Shown here: positions 11,635-22,770 of the stretch, one piece after another
How positions within the stretch are numbered: position 1 is the first letter of the stretch
Layout of the letters: every line of letters starts with the position of its first letter
Assembly (NCBI GenBank): GCA_027475525.1
Contig: JAMWFC010000046.1
Coordinates: 1,612,001-1,676,000, forward strand
Direction of reading: 5' to 3'
From: Macrolepiota albuminosa
Taxonomy: Eukaryota; Basidiomycota; Agaricomycetes; Agaricales; Agaricaceae
Length of the DNA: 64,000 nt
Translations under genes and position numbers: made by a program
The notes under the pieces: generated by a model
Seen by the model: the letters and a program-made list of their open reading frames with translations, nothing else
Databases searched by the model: none
Told to the model about the DNA's origin: nothing

Positions 11635-14550
11635 TCACTCCCACTCGTGGCTGCAGTATGTGCAGCTCGAAGGTGGGCGCAGGGTGTATACCCCTTCCTC
11701 GGGGGTCTCCATCACTCCCACTCGTGGCTGCAGTATGTGCAGCTCGAAGGTGGGCGCAGGGTGTATACCCCTTCCTCGGGGTTCTGGCTTCGCAGGGCAG
11801 TTGGTAGCGTAGTGGCCTGGTTGGCCACACGCAAAACAAGTCCCCAACTGCCCCGGTGGGTTGGCCGGCTTGAAGTCCGGCCTTGGTTTAGGACGTTCTC
11901 CATCCGGCGCCTGCTCTGGGCGTGGGCGGCTCCACCCTTGGTTCGCAGCAGGGGTTCTGCGTACAACAAACCGCATGTTGCGGTCACGGTCCAAATCGGT
12001 CTTTTTGGCCAGGAAGGTCCCCACATGCTGACCCCATGAGGGTGTCCCACCAGGCGGTAGTCGCCTGGGTCCCCCTTTGTGTCCACTCTGATGTTCGTAG
12101 TGGTTAGCAGTCTTCAGAGACTGCTCATACCGGATGGCATATGCCACAAATTCTTCCACATCGTTGACTTCTGGGGACAATCCATCCTCACGTATCAAAT
12201 AGCGGCGCATGTCCGCTGGAATGCCATCCAAGAACGTTTCGAGCATTGTATACCCGTCTGGGTATACTGCCATGTTCTGGGCATGGTCATTAAGGGTATC
12301 ATAGAACCCTTGTACTCCCAACTTCTCGGTGTACTTGGCGGACTGGAAGTCCCGCCTTGCATCCTGGAGCGTTGAGGGGTGTACGAATCGATCGTACAGT
12401 CCTGTAAGGACTCCTTTAAACGTCCAGTCATATTGGACATGGTTGACGTGCAGTACTGCCCGTCGAAACCAACCCATGGCCTCTCCGGCCAAGAACTCAG
12501 GCAGAACGAAGATTCGTTCTCGTTCCATACGGTCACCTCCGTATAAGCACATGGCAAGATGGGTGCATACATCCATCGCCCAATCTTCCAGGTCGCTGAA
12601 CTTGGATGCGCCTGTATAGGCATGAATGTGCCTACTGTCTGCTTTACGCAGCTTTACTCCATCTGCAGGTCGCTGAACTTGGATGCGCCTGTATAGGCAT
12701 GAATGTGCCTACTGTCTGCTTTACGCAGCTTTACTCCATCTGGTAACCGTAAGGTTACGCCCAGGGCATCATCGACTACTCGATGCAGGCGATCATGCAT
12801 GGCTTCACAATGCATTTGAATGGCTTCCCGCTGACCCGGGGATCTAGTCGCCAAATCAGCGGCATGGGGAAGTGACTTCCCCCGTCCACCTTGCGGAGGA
12901 CGTCCCGAGCCTCCTCGACTGTGGGCATAATTGCCCTCGTCTTGAGGAATCGACCTAGGGCCGTCATCCCGGCTGTTACCAGGGACATCATGTCTCGTGG
13001 CGCCATCTCGATCGAGGAAGTCTCCTCGATCATGATCGTTGCGCCGCCCTGGACCTGGAGAAGCTTGATTCTCCTGACCCTGCATGACGAATTGACGACG
13101 CATCTTGTCAATGGGCTTAGTGCCCTCGAATACGATGCCCTGATCGTTGATAAGGGACTGTCCCTTAGTTCTGAGGTCATCTTGTCAATGGGCTTAGTGC
13201 CCTCGAATACGATGCCCTGATCGTTGATAAGGGACTGTCCCTTAGTTCTGAGGTTGCCATTGCGCATACGTTGATACGCAACTCTGTCGCTCAACGTTTC
13301 GGCCATGGGCACACACGGCATCACGGATGCCTCGCTCTCCACTTTGAGCACAGTACTATCGTGCCCATCCGGACCTGACATATCTGTCCTACGGTCTTGG
13401 TTACGCATGTGTGGGGGCTCCTCACGCCACCCTTGTCCTGCTGGAGTATAAAAAGTACTCACCGGTCTTACTTCGGGCACTTCTTGCGCCCGTGCTAGTG
13501 CCTCCACTAGCTCGATTCCGACGTCTTGATTGCGTCGTGCCGAGCATTCCTCGGACGTGTGGCTCCAGGGGGTCGAGACCCCCGATTGCCGTGTGGCCTT
13601 ACGCTGCACATACATTTGCAGCTCCATAGTGAGCACTCTCACCATCAAATCAGTATATTTCGTACTGAATACATTGGGCACTTCATGCCCTTGTCGCCTA
13701 AGTGCTACTATATGGGCTGACGCGTAGCGCTCAAGTCGCGCTTGGGTGGTGTATTTCATCACCTCTGGGTGCAAGTCCCAGAACACCCGCAAGCGCACGG
13801 TGTACGCGGTTTTCAGCCGCTGTTCCTCTGCTCCGGCATCGTCGTCACTTGACCCCAGAACACCCGCAAGCGCACGGTGTACGCGGTTTTCAGCCGCTGT
13901 TCCTCTGCTCCGGCATCGTCGTCACTTGACGACTCCATCACCTTCTCTGGAAGCTCTACAACCTCCGGAGCTTCCTCCACTGCTGGTGTGCGCGGGAATT
14001 GATCTTCCGCGCGGTATACTTCAGGCCTTGCAGCCTCCTCTGGTACCTCTTCTAAGCGGGCTTCCACTACTTTAGAAGGCATTGGACCCGCTGTGGACCG
14101 CCTGGTCCCACTGCTCCGGCTCGCAGGGAGGGCTCTCCCAGTCCATACTGACGACTCGGCGTCTCCTGGGGTGCTATAGGCGCCGGTTGACTGTCGGCCG
14201 TCCTGTGGGGGTCCTTTGGAAGCCAATCGGCTAGACCGTCGCGATCCTCCTGGCAGCTGCGTAACTGGGGGCGTTAATCCCCCGGGCATCTTGTCCTGGA
14301 GGCGTTGCGGACCGTCCTGCTGTGAGCTTTCAGCTCTCCGGGCCTCGCTCTCATTCCCGGCCAGGTCGGCACTCTGACCTTGGTCTCGAGCCTTGGGTCT
14401 TACCTGACCCGCATTGGACGCTGATGCGTCCTGGGTGTCTGCTGGGTCTCCCCGTAGGTCGTGGGCATTTCGCCCGCCATCAGTGGGCGCTGCAGGTATG
14501 GGATTACTCATCGATCCCCTGTTTGAAATTTGCACGGTGTGGCTGTGCAA
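11635..14550 (-). pseudogene. gag: gypsy-1 gag (disordered N-terminus, capsid, CCHC knuckle)
   Basis: The likely start is MSNPIPA near 14511. The first 250 residues are acidic and low in complexity (ESSSDDDAGAEEQRL). A capsid-like domain follows at 11850-12780 (LPEFLAGEAMGWFRRAVLHV, VQGFYDTLNDHAQNM, LETFLDGIPADMRR), then a zinc knuckle CFACGQPGHYATNC near 11797-11846, which binds RNA. The frame is broken at four places, and each coincides with a 77-bp duplication (11628, 12589, 13101, 13777). The protein may therefore be intact in the real genome. Homologous gag without these duplications is seen at 16718-17607. Confidence 0.75.
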
Positions 14551-14642
14551 GAAGCTCGAGAAGCTGATAGAGTTCTGTCAACGAACTCAACGACTGACAT
14601 CGGATGCTAGGCAATAGATCCTAGCTGGCGGATTCAAAAAAA

Positions 14643-15905
14643 TGTAACGAAGTTATGAAGGTTAGAGAGCTTAGTGTGCACACACGACACTGAATCAGAC
14701 CAGACCGGTGATAGGACCCTATACGGGTTAGGCGCATCAACGGCAGGCTCAGCACCGGCTCCGGAAATCTTGCTGCACTCGTTCCGAACTTAGCGCACAC
14801 ATTCTACCTATTTTAAGCCATTCCCGACAGCCGCGCACGGCAAGAAGCAGATCCAATCAGTGATAGCGCCGATCGGCAGACAGAATGACAACTGACAGAT
14901 GGCATCAGTCACTGATGACAGCGCTTAGCAAGAAGCCTGATGATCTATCAAAAACTGACGGACAGCTTGGCGTTTGACCTTGGCGTCTGACACCGCTTAG
15001 CGTCTCAATTTGGCGCCTGACACCGCTTAGGTACTCTGATGGACAGAAGGGTGATGAAGTGATGGTTTAGCTTCGCGATCTGTCACCTGGCATCGCTAAG
15101 GCTCTTGAATGGACGGTAGGGATCTGAAACCGTTGGAGCTACCCCTATGAAATTTTCTAGTTTACCGCACTCTGGCGTCATTAGCCACTGGCGACGGCGA
15201 ACTCATTGTAGTATAAAAGTACTTACCAACTTGTACATAGAAGAGAGAAGAACAGACCAGAGTTTCTTGCTCCCCTTACTTCAGTCTCCCTTACGCACAA
15301 GATTTCATTTACGATCGGCAACGTCGAACTCATCGGCAGTTACAGACGCTCGCCAACACTCAACACACTCGCGCCTTGCAACTACGGCAGGCATTATCGA
15401 CGCTTAGACCTCGCTAAGCATACCGTGCTCTTGCCGCTCCCATTGCCATGTTCGCTTATCGCTCTTTCATAGGCGCTTTACCTTAGCGCTTTACACTTGC
15501 CGACTCCCCTTACCGACTTTTCCCCTTTTTCACAGACGCGTTCTCTGGGACCTGCCCGGGACTCCTCACATCACTTAAAGCGCGCCCAACGCAAACTCTT
15601 GGTACGGTAACACTATGTTCTCTGGGACCTGCCCGGGACTCCTCACATCACTTAAAGCGCGCCCAACGCAAACTCTTGGTACGGTAACACTATTAATACA
15701 TTTGTTACTGACCAAACTTTGGGCGTCATCACTGGTCTATTGGCAATGTAGTATACACAAAAGTAAGCTGCTTAATAAGCAGCACATATGTACATATATA
15801 TAGTAAAGTAATTAATATATTATATTTATTATAATAAATATAATATAATATCTACTACAGTAAGTAAAGCTATGTGGCCAACGCCACATAGCGGACTACG
15901 CTACA
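14643..15905 (-). repeat. 5' LTR of gypsy-1, interrupted by a solo LTR
   Basis: The LTR parts are 14643-14708 and 15736-15905, which sum to 236 bp and match the left LTR in length. The insertion between them duplicated four bases (CCGG at 14705-14708, CTGG at 15732-15735). Just inside the LTR, the minus strand reads TTTTTTGAATC, shared with the older copy at 19295-19305. It is the position of a primer site, but I cannot match it to a tRNA end. Confidence 0.85.
14709..15731 (+). mobile_element. Solo LTR of a third LTR family, copy 1
   Basis: Runs from TGATAGG to CGTCATCA with inverted TGAT/ATCA ends and a 4-bp target duplication (CCGG/CTGG). A TATAAAA box at 15212-15218, followed by pyrimidine-rich transcribed-type sequence, supports an LTR rather than a DNA transposon. 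Length is 1023 bp, or 946 bp if the 77-bp duplication at 15540 is collapsed. It matches the inverted copy at 33996-34922. No internal region of this family lies in the window. Confidence 0.8.
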
Positions 15906-15910
15906 GTGAC

Positions 15911-18900
15911 CAAGCACTCCTTCTCCTCAGGAGTATAGCATGGTTGCTGCAACTTATTAGTTGCCTTCTGCAGGACGCTACAGTGACCAAGCACTCCTTC
16001 TCCTCAGGAGTATAGCATGGTTGCTGCAACTTATTAGTTGCCTTCTGCAGGTTACATGTCTCATTCAGATGTGCTGATCTCCACAGCACTCAGTTAGTGC
16101 AAACAAGTGTTCCTCCTTGTCATCACAAGCATAATAGTCGCTGTTGTACATGTCCACTGCGTTGCCATCAATCTGGACACTCTTGGCGTCATCCACTTCC
16201 CACAAGCATAATAGTCGCTGTTGTACATGTCCACTGCGTTGCCATCAATCTGGACACTCTTGGCGTCATCCACTTCCGACTCATCAGCCTCTACTTGCGG
16301 CTCTTCCTCCGCTTCTTCGATGATCTCGTCGTCCTCATTGTCACTGATGACATTGCTAGGTGCCACAGCCGTATGGGCCACTCATATATGTGCCTTAGGT
16401 GGGGCAGGACATTCCTTAGCAAAATGTCCACTCCTGCCACAGTTGTAGCATGCTGAAGGGTCTCCAGCAGGCCTTCTCTGGGCCGCTCCAGGGGCTCCAG
16501 TGGGTTTGCTTGCCGTACACGCTGCAGGCGTTACTACCCCTCTTGCTGCTACTTGGTTTTGACCCAAAAAAGGTTGACTATCCTTTGCTGGCAATTGTCC
16601 AGCAGGCTTCAATTGAGGCCGTTGGCCTCCAGTAATTGTCTTGCAGACAACAAATCGCAGATTGCAATTGTTTTCCATCTCCGACCATTTGGCCAGGAAG
16701 GTCCCCACCTTCACTGCCTAACAGTTCACAGTTCCTTGGTGTGAACTACGCTGCTCATAATGATTCGCAGTCCATGTTGACTGCTCATAATGAATGGCAT
16801 ACGCCAAGAATTCAGTCACAGTATTGACCTCCAGAGACAAATTGTCGTCACGTATTAACGCTCTCCTCATGTCTGCGGGTATTCCATCCAGGAATGTCTC
16901 ACAAATGGTGTATTCGTCTGGATCAATGGCCATATTCTGTGCATGACCTACCAGGTCATCATAAAATGTCTGGATGCCAGTCTTAGCATCATACACTGCC
17001 TTTCTAAAGGCATCCGTGCATGACCTACCAGGTCATCATAAAATGTCTGGATGCCAGTCTTAGCATCATACACTGCCTTTCTAAAGGCATCCTGAGCTTT
17101 CTGCATTGTTGCAGCGTTGACAAAGTGATTATACAGTCCTATCAGGACTTCTTTAAATGTCCAATGCGGTTTGTCGCAATTAATATGGAGGACATGGCGA
17201 CAGAACCAATTCCCAGCCTCTCCCTCCATAAATTCGTGTAGCATAAATATCCTTTCCTGGTCCATGTCGTCTCCACCATAGCAGCAGGCTGCCAGGTGGT
17301 AGCAGATGTCCATGGCCCAGTCCTCCAACTGGGAGAACCTATGTTCTCCAGCATATGCACATATGTGCTTACCATCGGATTTGTGGGGACTTACCCCAGC
17401 AGGAAATTTAAACCTGACTCCAAGAAAGTCATCCACCAGACAAGTGAGATGGTCATGCATATGATCCATATGGAACATGACCGCCTCATTCATTCCAGGT
17501 GTAGTTTCATGCAATTCATGAGGTGCGGGCATCAAAAATGCCCAGGAACTGCAAAACAGGTGTTCATTGGCCATTCTTTCTGGCCATGGGGTGGGCTGTT
17601 GCCTCACTTCTTGCTCTGCTGGTAATCCACCAGCCTGCCTGCCACCATTACGACAATTACTATTGTCTTGATCATTATTTCTACAACCACAACCTCTACC
17701 ATCATTATTGTGACGATTTGGCTCCCTCCTCTTGTAGTGATCACTACTATCATCACTACCACCTGGATCTCTGTCCAGTTCAGCAGTTCAAGCCACAAAT
17801 TGTTGCCGCATGTCATTGACAGGTGTTACACCCTCACACCCTTCAAAGGCTACCCCCTGGTCGTCAATCAATGACTCACCATGATCATGCAAGTCCTGGT
17901 TGTGTATTCTTTGGTAATTGACACGTTCATTCCAGTTGTCCACTAGGTGGACACATCACACTACGTGTCGTGGTCACGTTTGCTCCTCAAGAGTGTGGAC
18001 TTCGTCCACCTCTTCCTTGATAGTAACTTGCTTTCGAGGTGTCTTAACCTCCTGTACTGCAAGCAGTGCCTCTGGCTCTGCCGAAGTTGTTGTCACAGTC
18101 TCTACTTCAGACAATGCCTGCTGAGGCACTCCACTGACAATGTGTTGACGGTTGGCAGCATTCTGATGCCTAATGTAGTCTTGCTGAGACTCATTGGCCT
18201 GACGAGGCACATTGAGCAACTCCATCGTGTCCACGATTAATGGCGCTTGTCAGTGCACACTCATTTTGCATTCTACTGAGTCAGCCGGGTGGCCGTTGAG
18301 ACTGCTGACCCTCATGCCACTTTGCACTTGAGGTATTCAACCACTTCAAGTTCAAAAATATGCACAAATAATTTGATATATTCAGTCAAATCTGCACAGG
18401 GTACATCGTGGCTCCTAGCAGCCAATAACTGTAGATGCTTTACTATGTAAAGCTGCAGATGCTTTTGTGTCAATTCCTTTGCAACCGATGGATATCAGTC
18501 CAACACCAGCTGTAACTGGATAGACAAGGTCGAATGCAACCTTTTGCTTTTCTCATCATCTGAGGATTTCAGCTTGGACTCTAAGTCCAGAACTCTCCTG
18601 AGGCCTTCATGCCTCACATGCGGCTGTTTGCTGGCCCTTCTGTGCAACTCTGGAATTCCAGGCGCTGACGACGCCTTTTCCAATCTCACGACCTTGTCGT
18701 CCTCCCTACTGACCACTATTGCTGGTCCTTGCTTCTGTCCTTGTGTCGTCAACAACAACGGTCCTGGTTCAGTAACAGCGTCTGCCACATACTTCAAATG
18801 TTGTTTAGTTGATGCAGTCCAGAATGGGGTACTATGCATGAACACGCTGCCTTGTCCCATTTCCAAGTACTGGGTAAGGTCCGGTTGACCCTTGGACTGA

Positions 18901-19235
18901 GCTGATGAGCTCTCAGGCAATACTGGGTATATCAATGAAGGCATTTGGCTTGCTGGCAGCGACACTCCTGAAACCACAGATCTCTCTCCTGGTTTACCAC
19001 CAGGCCGTACAATGGACATCATCCATGATACGGATAGCCCACCAGGCATTCCAAAGCTCACGCTGACATTGCAAGGTATCTTTTCATCCTGCTTTGGCAG
19101 GGGTTGGTACGCAGATGTGGATTGCGTCTTCACAGCTTGCAGCACAGATAGTTCACCTGTGTCTGCAGCTGGGAAAGGAGGGTCCAGATCAAGAGAACCA
19201 GTCATGGAAGCACGTATTTGACATGATGCCAACAG
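15911..19235 (-). pseudogene. gag: Decayed gag of the old gypsy-1 element
   Basis: Holds an acidic N-terminal part (17974-19232), a capsid-like part (16718-17607, with FMEGEAGNWFCRHVLHI, FYDDLVGHAQNM and ETFLDGIPADMRRAL) and a zinc knuckle CYNCGRSGHFAKEC near 16394-16450. An acidic tail follows at 16094-16381. Domain order equals that of the younger gag at 11635-14550. Stops and frame changes are common, and three 77-bp duplications (15898, 16124, 16939) add further breaks. Confidence 0.8.
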
Positions 19236-19305
19236 AAATCAAGAGGGTTGATGAGAGTTGCCTAGTTGGTAACAAGCCTAGCCAATAGCAGAAGATTCAA
19301 AAAAA

Positions 19306-19477
19306 TGTAATTGTTGGTTACTAGTTAGAACTATCTTGTGTGTATCACACAGTGCTGAATCAGACCGCAGTATCGGATTGACTAGAACTAGAGTGAATAC
19401 AAGATGTTATCTTACATAATACTCTATTGAATGCTTATAGCCTTGTTGACGCTAGTAATAAGTGTGACTCTGTTACA
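19306..19477 (-). repeat. 5' LTR of the old gypsy-1 element (172 bp)
   Basis: Begins TGTAATTG and ends CTGTTACA. It shares the ATCACACAGTGCTGAATCAGACC-like core with the 236-bp LTRs (compare 14680-14708). Gypsy-2 coding sequence restarts at the next base. Confidence 0.75.
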
Positions 19478-20003
19478 CTGGGGCTCCAACAATGTGCACA
19501 TCAAAGAAGGTGACGAGTGGAAGGCAGCATTCTGAACGAATCATGGACTCTTTGAACCTCTGGTAATGTTCTTTGGCCTCACTAATAGCCCTGCCCCCTT
19601 ACAGACCATGATGAACAACATTTTCTGAGACCTCATAGCAGAAGGTGTTGTGTGTGTATATCTTGATGATATCCTCATCTATACCAAGACTCTAGAGGAG
19701 CATTGTCAGATTACATGCATTGTACTGGAATGTCTTTGCCAACACCAGCTCTATCTTAAGCCAGAGAAGTGCGAGTTTGAGCAGACTAAGGTCAAATATC
19801 TTGGACTGATCATCTCTCATGGAATGGCTGAGATGAACCCAGTCAAGGTGGCTGGTGTGGCAGAGTGGCCAGAGCCTAAGAACAAGAAGGAGGTTCAGGC
19901 CTTCCTGGATTCCACCAACTTCTACCAGAGGTTTATTCAGGATTTCTCACACCATGCCCAGCCCCTCTTCAATCTCACCACTAAGGACACTACTTGGCAC
20001 ACA
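19478..20003 (+). pseudogene. gypsy-2 reverse transcriptase fragment, outermost nesting level
   Basis: Starts in mid-RT directly at the edge of the gypsy-1 LTR (NNVHIKEGDEWKAAF) and reads through LVMFFGLTNSPA, the catalytic VCVYLDDILIYTKTLEEH and FLDSTNFYQRFIQDFSHH. It is about 90 percent identical to 26229-26755, but two TGA/TAG-type stops are present. Similarity ends after TTKDTTWH at about 20003. The upstream half should lie left of the window, on the far side of the inserted gypsy-1. Confidence 0.8.
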
Positions 20004-20120
20004 TGAGGCTGTGGAGAAAAGGCACATAAGGCACATGAGGCCATGGAAAAAAGGCACATAAGGCCTGGATAGAAAAAGGCATATAAGGCCTAGATAAAGG
20101 CCCATAAAGGGCCTTGTGGC
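20004..20120. repeat. Degenerate short tandem repeat
   Basis: Four or five imperfect units of about 25 bp sharing AAAAGGCACATAAGGCC, located exactly where the gypsy-2 fragment ends. They may mark a slippage-prone deletion breakpoint. Confidence 0.6.
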
Positions 20121-20181
20121 ACAGGAGGCCATGACTCAGAACTTAGAGGTGCTAGGGGGCCTCACATGCCCAGAAATGCCC

Positions 20182-21063
20182 CTAAGGCTGCAAAAAAAGA
20201 CTACAAGGACTGCATATAACCAGCAGGAAAGGCAAAAGAAGACACCAAATTTGCATTGCCAGAACTAGAGATAACCCACTGTATCTTGAAACATTTTGAC
20301 CATATGCTTGTAAAAAGGTCTGCAACTGGGCCTCTATTAACATTACTACCTGGCCATCCTGGTCCTCCCACCTGTCCCAATCAGTCCAGCAAAGGTCCAA
20401 GGGAGATCCATTGATGGAAAGGGTCTGCTGAGATCTCCCCCTCAAAGAGGATTGATCTCTGGTTGAAGTGACATAATCTAAAGTGCCTCCTGACAGCAGG
20501 GTAGAAGAATGATGGGACAGACCCCTGGGTGTTTTGGGCACCTTGGGTAAAGGTGCCGAGAAAATTGGAACCACCTTGATTATGAAGTTGTCTGCTGCAG
20601 CAGGCATGATAGCAGCCAGCACCTCCTGTGCAGCATTGACTGTTGTGGGTCAAGATTACTTAGTTGCCTGCAGCTGCACCAGAGTAGGTGCCTGATGAAA
20701 TCTGGTGGCAATGTGTTCTTTGTCAACAACATCTAACTTCATCTTCTGTTTCTTGCTCTGCGCCTTATTTGTAAGGGAGGGATCTATAACCTCCACCGTT
20801 GCTCCAGGCAAAAGAGATCTAGGTACAGGCTCTGTCTGAGGGACCAGCAAAGATTGAAGGGCAGTTGTCGAGGCAGGGGTTCCTGAACCATTCTTGGATG
20901 CCTCAACACTGTCTGCCAACTCAGCTGTTAATTCCACCAACTGCGTGCCTGGAGATGCTGCCTCACATATGACCAAAGAAGGTTGTAAGGTGAAAACAGA
21001 GGTATAGGCAGCTGGGACAGTAGCTCCTGTTCTGCCACAAGTTCTTTTGTCTCTTCCCATCAT
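20182..21063 (-). pseudogene. Unrecognised ORF with two in-frame stops
   Basis: One frame of about 290 codons starts MMGRDKRTCGRTGA at 21063 and is interrupted by TAA (20656-20658) and TGA (20650-20652) before continuing to 20182. The first half is polar with short A/T/P-rich stretches (STTALQSLLVPQTEPVPRSL, AQSKKQKMKLDVVDKEH). The second half ends in a hydrophobic stretch (LVLAMQIWCLLLPFLLVI). I recognise no domain. Its position among transposons and its stops suggest a gag-like or accessory ORF of a decayed element, but a damaged host gene cannot be excluded. Confidence 0.4.
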
Positions 21064-22680
21064 GGTTCGTGCAGGTTGGGACCATGCAGTGCTATCATGC
21101 TATCAAAAGAGGAATTTTATCTAAGGGTGTGAGCTGGTGGTTGCAGTTCAACCGATTCCAGTCACACTTAGGTCACGTTTCAAAATATATGCTACCCTCA
21201 TCCTGTTCCTCCTTTCTGTATCATTCCAACATATGATGATTGGTATTTGCTATTCTTTGCAGATAAACTTTAATTATTTTCTTTACCTATCTTGGATATA
21301 TGAAGTGCCACCCTCAGTCAACTACATTACACGGAGTCACTGAGGGTGAGCCTAATTTATCTTTACTTACGCATACAGTTACTTACTCAGCCTGTAGACT
21401 AAAACCTTGTTTTCTCTACAGTGATGTCTAGAAATTGACCAAAGCCACCATAGAGGACGGAAATCAGTGGAATATCTTGATCTGGATGAGGGCGGTTGTA
21501 GACAATGACAGTATTTAGTCCTCAGTGACACAATGTAATGTAGTACGACTGTGTTCACCTGTAGACAATGACAGTATTTAGTCTCAGAGTATTATCAGCT
21601 AAAGTTAAGTACGGATAAGTAAATCGACTCACCCTCAGTCACACAATGTAATGTAGTACAACTGAGGTTGCGTCCTGTATCGGAATACCATGAGAGTAAA
21701 AATAAATAAGGTTTACGGCAAAGACTAGCAAATACCGATCATGTAGCCACGAGGACTCAGGTGAGTAAAACATAAGAGAGGTAACTAAAAAGGGAAGGTG
21801 ATCTCATAATCACAAATATGACGTACGGTCGTTTAGGGTCGAATGAGTCTTTGTCGAGGAAATTGACTGACAACTTCGGTTATACGGCGATTTATCCTAA
21901 CGTCATATGTTATTGTCATAAATTCGTATGTTTCATTTTATTTATGTCTTTTTCAAATGTTTTCTATACGACTTACTCATACTATTCAAAAAGCCCTCGA
22001 CCCTACTCCACATGTCTTACCTTTATGACTAGTTATAAACACGTCGCCACCTGGGGTCAAAATCATCTTCGATTATTGACTCCCAGGTGAGCCTCTATCA
22101 TTTACTTCTTATCTTACTTGTACTTACAAAAACTATCATCTTCGATTATTGACTCCCAGATTATTGACTCCCAGATATTATATATATTCGTACACGAATA
22201 CATCTGTTTTGCGATATGCTGCGACAGTCTTTGCTCAACAGCGGTCATCCAATATCTTTTTCGAGGGTATCCTCTGAAAAGCTTCGTAGTTCAAGGCTTC
22301 CCGGCCTCCGAGGGTGCAGTGGTTGCAATTTTTGCCTTCTTGGAATAGTCATAGTAGCTCTTATGGCTCGCGCTTAGCGGAGGTGGTGGCTCAATGAGGA
22401 TTTGGATCGTATCATCAGACGGTTTACTACTCTGGTGTCTGACTTGGGTTTTGACGCGGTTAAGTAGTTTACTGCATTACAGTGTTCCCCACTGAGCGGA
22501 GTCTACTAGTTCAAGAAACTTTTCTTGATTCAAAGGCAGAGGAAGTCGTGGTGGTGGCAGAAAATAATAAGAAGTGATGGGAGAGCGAAGGATGTCAGGG
22601 ACGTAAACGGATTGCGAACATGGGGCACAGCTGGAGCTGGTCCAAAGCTGACATTTGAATTGAGCTGAGCCAGTTCGAGC
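21064..22680. other. Gene-free stretch with small inverted and direct repeats
   Basis: No convincing coding sequence. It contains the inverted repeat at 21300-21690 and a 73-bp spaced duplication of ATCATCTTCGATTATTGACTC (22062 and 22135) followed by two further short copies of ATTATTGACTCCCAG. The last 400 bp would hold the promoter of the kinase-like gene that follows. Confidence 0.5.
21300..21690. repeat. Imperfect inverted repeat, hairpin-forming
   Basis: The segment around 21303-21365 (CACCCTCAGTCAACTACATTAC ... GGTGAGCCTAATTTATCTTTACTTA, reading through a local hairpin) is matched in reverse complement at 21605-21675 (AAGTAAATCGACTCACCCTCAG ... ACACAATGTAATGTAGTAC). A third GTAATGTAGTAC occurs at 21534. 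It could be a small non-autonomous DNA element. I saw no clear target duplication. Confidence 0.45.
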
Positions 22681-22770
22681 ACGGCAATGCTAATTTGTAT
22701 TTGTCATGGTGGGCCAGAGCAAACAAGAGCATATTTAAAAGGGCACACAATTACCCGTTACTCCGTCGAT

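Larger units (their letters stand above)
2776..15905 (-). mobile_element. Near-complete gypsy-1 chromovirus with extra 3' coding region
   Basis: Ty3/gypsy element on the minus strand, flanked by a perfect 5-bp target duplication GTGAC (2771-2775 and 15906-15910). The two LTRs are both 236 bp (TGTAAC...GCTACA). The left one is intact at 2776-3011. The right one is 14643-14708 plus 15736-15905, split by a solo LTR. Order from 5' to 3': disordered gag N-terminus, capsid-like gag, CCHC knuckle, protease, RT, RNase H, integrase, chromodomain, then an unusual further ORF, then a purine-rich tract (3012-3025) beside the 3' LTR. About 12.1 kb remains after removing the nested insert, and fourteen 77-bp duplications inflate this by about 1.1 kb. 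In-frame stops are mainly of the CGA to TGA and CAG/CAA to TAG/TAA kind. It is therefore inactive even if the duplications are artefacts. Confidence 0.88.
3184..17092. repeat. Sixteen 77-bp tandem duplications in nested elements
   Basis: Two-copy direct repeats with period exactly 77 start at 3184, 3477, 5553, 5863, 6408, 7407, 7780, 9667, 11628, 12589, 13101, 13777, 15540, 15898, 16124 and 16939 (each within 1-2 bp). All are identical between copies except 7780, which has one G/T difference. Unit sequences are unrelated to one another, and only the length is shared. This points to unmerged assembly overlaps. Confidence 0.9.
1..19477 (-). mobile_element. Old gypsy-1 LTR retrotransposon, split in two by a younger relative
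   Basis: The segments 1-2775 and 15911-19477 are two halves of one minus-strand Ty3/gypsy element. The left half breaks off in the protease region at GTGAC (2771-2775) and the right half resumes at the same GTGAC (15906-15910) in the adjoining gag end, so everything between is an insertion. The 5' LTR is 19306-19477 (TGTAAT...GTTACA, 172 bp). The 3' LTR lies left of the window. The element itself sits inside the reverse transcriptase of a plus-strand gypsy-2 copy that resumes at 19478. Stops and indels are frequent, so it is dead. Its proteins resemble those of the inserted element at 2776-15905 but are clearly diverged, so both belong to one family of different ages. Confidence 0.85.

Noticed and set aside
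14620..14642. tRNA primer site for gypsy-1 beside its 5' LTR.
   Set aside because: The adjacent TTTTTTGAATC is shared with the older copy, but I cannot match it to a tRNA 3' end; self-priming remains possible but unproven.
21818..22090. Plus-strand ORF of 90 codons.
   Set aside because: Biased AT-rich sequence between small repeats, with no protein-like pattern.
22687..22770. Upstream in-frame extension of the APH-like gene (starts MLICICHG).
   Set aside because: Twenty-eight extra residues without family-like character. The Met at 22771 gives a normal length.
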